Part shown: piece by piece, positions 6,839-6,876 of the stretch
Layout of the letters: the number at the start of each line of letters is the position of its first letter
Numbering within the stretch: position 1 is the first letter of the stretch
Assembly (NCBI GenBank): GCA_029940235.1
Contig: JAOZRI010000124.1
Location: forward strand, 1 to 6,876
Direction: 5' to 3'
Length of the DNA: 6,876 bases
DNA from: Desulfobacula sp.
Lineage (GTDB): Bacteria > Desulfobacterota > Desulfobacteria > Desulfobacterales > Desulfobacteraceae
Made by a program: the position numbers and the translations under genes
The notes under the pieces: generated by a model
Database searches by the model: none
The model's input: the letters and a program-made list of their open reading frames with translations, nothing else
What the model was told of the DNA's origin: nothing

Positions 6839-6876
6839 TTTCAATCACTTTTGCAAACTGGTTAAAAAGATATGCT
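6825..6876 (-). CDS. carA: Carbamoyl-phosphate synthase small subunit, C-terminal end only (partial)
   Basis: The frame ending with TAA at 6827-6825 reads [16 protein letters not shown]. This fits the CarA C-terminus, which typically ends with an LFD.F..LI-type helix after the class I glutaminase domain. It overlaps the carB ATG by 14 bp in another frame, the usual carAB arrangement, and implies translational coupling. The rest of the gene, including its catalytic Cys-His-Glu, lies beyond the right edge of the window. Identification rests on this short tail plus position next to carB. Confidence 0.8.
   Translation of the reverse strand, partial: AYLFNQFAKVIENAKA

Overview
The window shows the 3' part of a nucleotide-biosynthesis operon on the minus strand, followed by a small accessory island on the plus strand. 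The proteins resemble those of Desulfobacterota (Desulfobacterales-type anaerobic sulfate reducers). That placement rests on remembered protein similarity, on the Fe-S type PurF and on a radical SAM enzyme in the operon. It is a moderate-confidence inference, not a measurement.

Minus strand, read right to left (6876 to 1164): the last 16 codons of carA, complete carB, complete purF and a radical SAM/SPASM-like gene. They are packed very tightly: carA and carB overlap by 14 bp, carB and purF by 8 bp, and purF and the radical SAM gene are 1 nt apart. This points to one translationally coupled transcript whose promoter lies beyond the right edge. CarA and CarB make carbamoyl phosphate for pyrimidines and arginine. 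PurF makes phosphoribosylamine, the first committed step of purines. The radical SAM protein has no assigned substrate.

Plus strand, 448-1006: a BrnT-like toxin gene and a ribbon-helix-helix antitoxin gene, 1 nt apart, convergent with the operon. A TTGACA-containing promoter candidate sits directly in front. The module lies between two direct copies of a 45-bp repeat (342-386 and 1089-1133, 41 of 45 identical). Each copy sits inside or overlaps a long imperfect inverted repeat.

The sequence at 1-447 has no convincing gene. It holds a candidate structured RNA (about 71-192), a short iterated word (GATAGCAA), a 12-bp palindrome and the left repeat copy. The 157-nt gap at 1007-1163 holds the right repeat copy within a 107-bp hairpin, and a minus-strand Shine-Dalgarno with a six-codon reading frame that looks like a leftover gene start. 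The main candidate for something undescribed is this repeat-bounded toxin-antitoxin cassette and what it may have displaced at the end of the carAB-purF operon.
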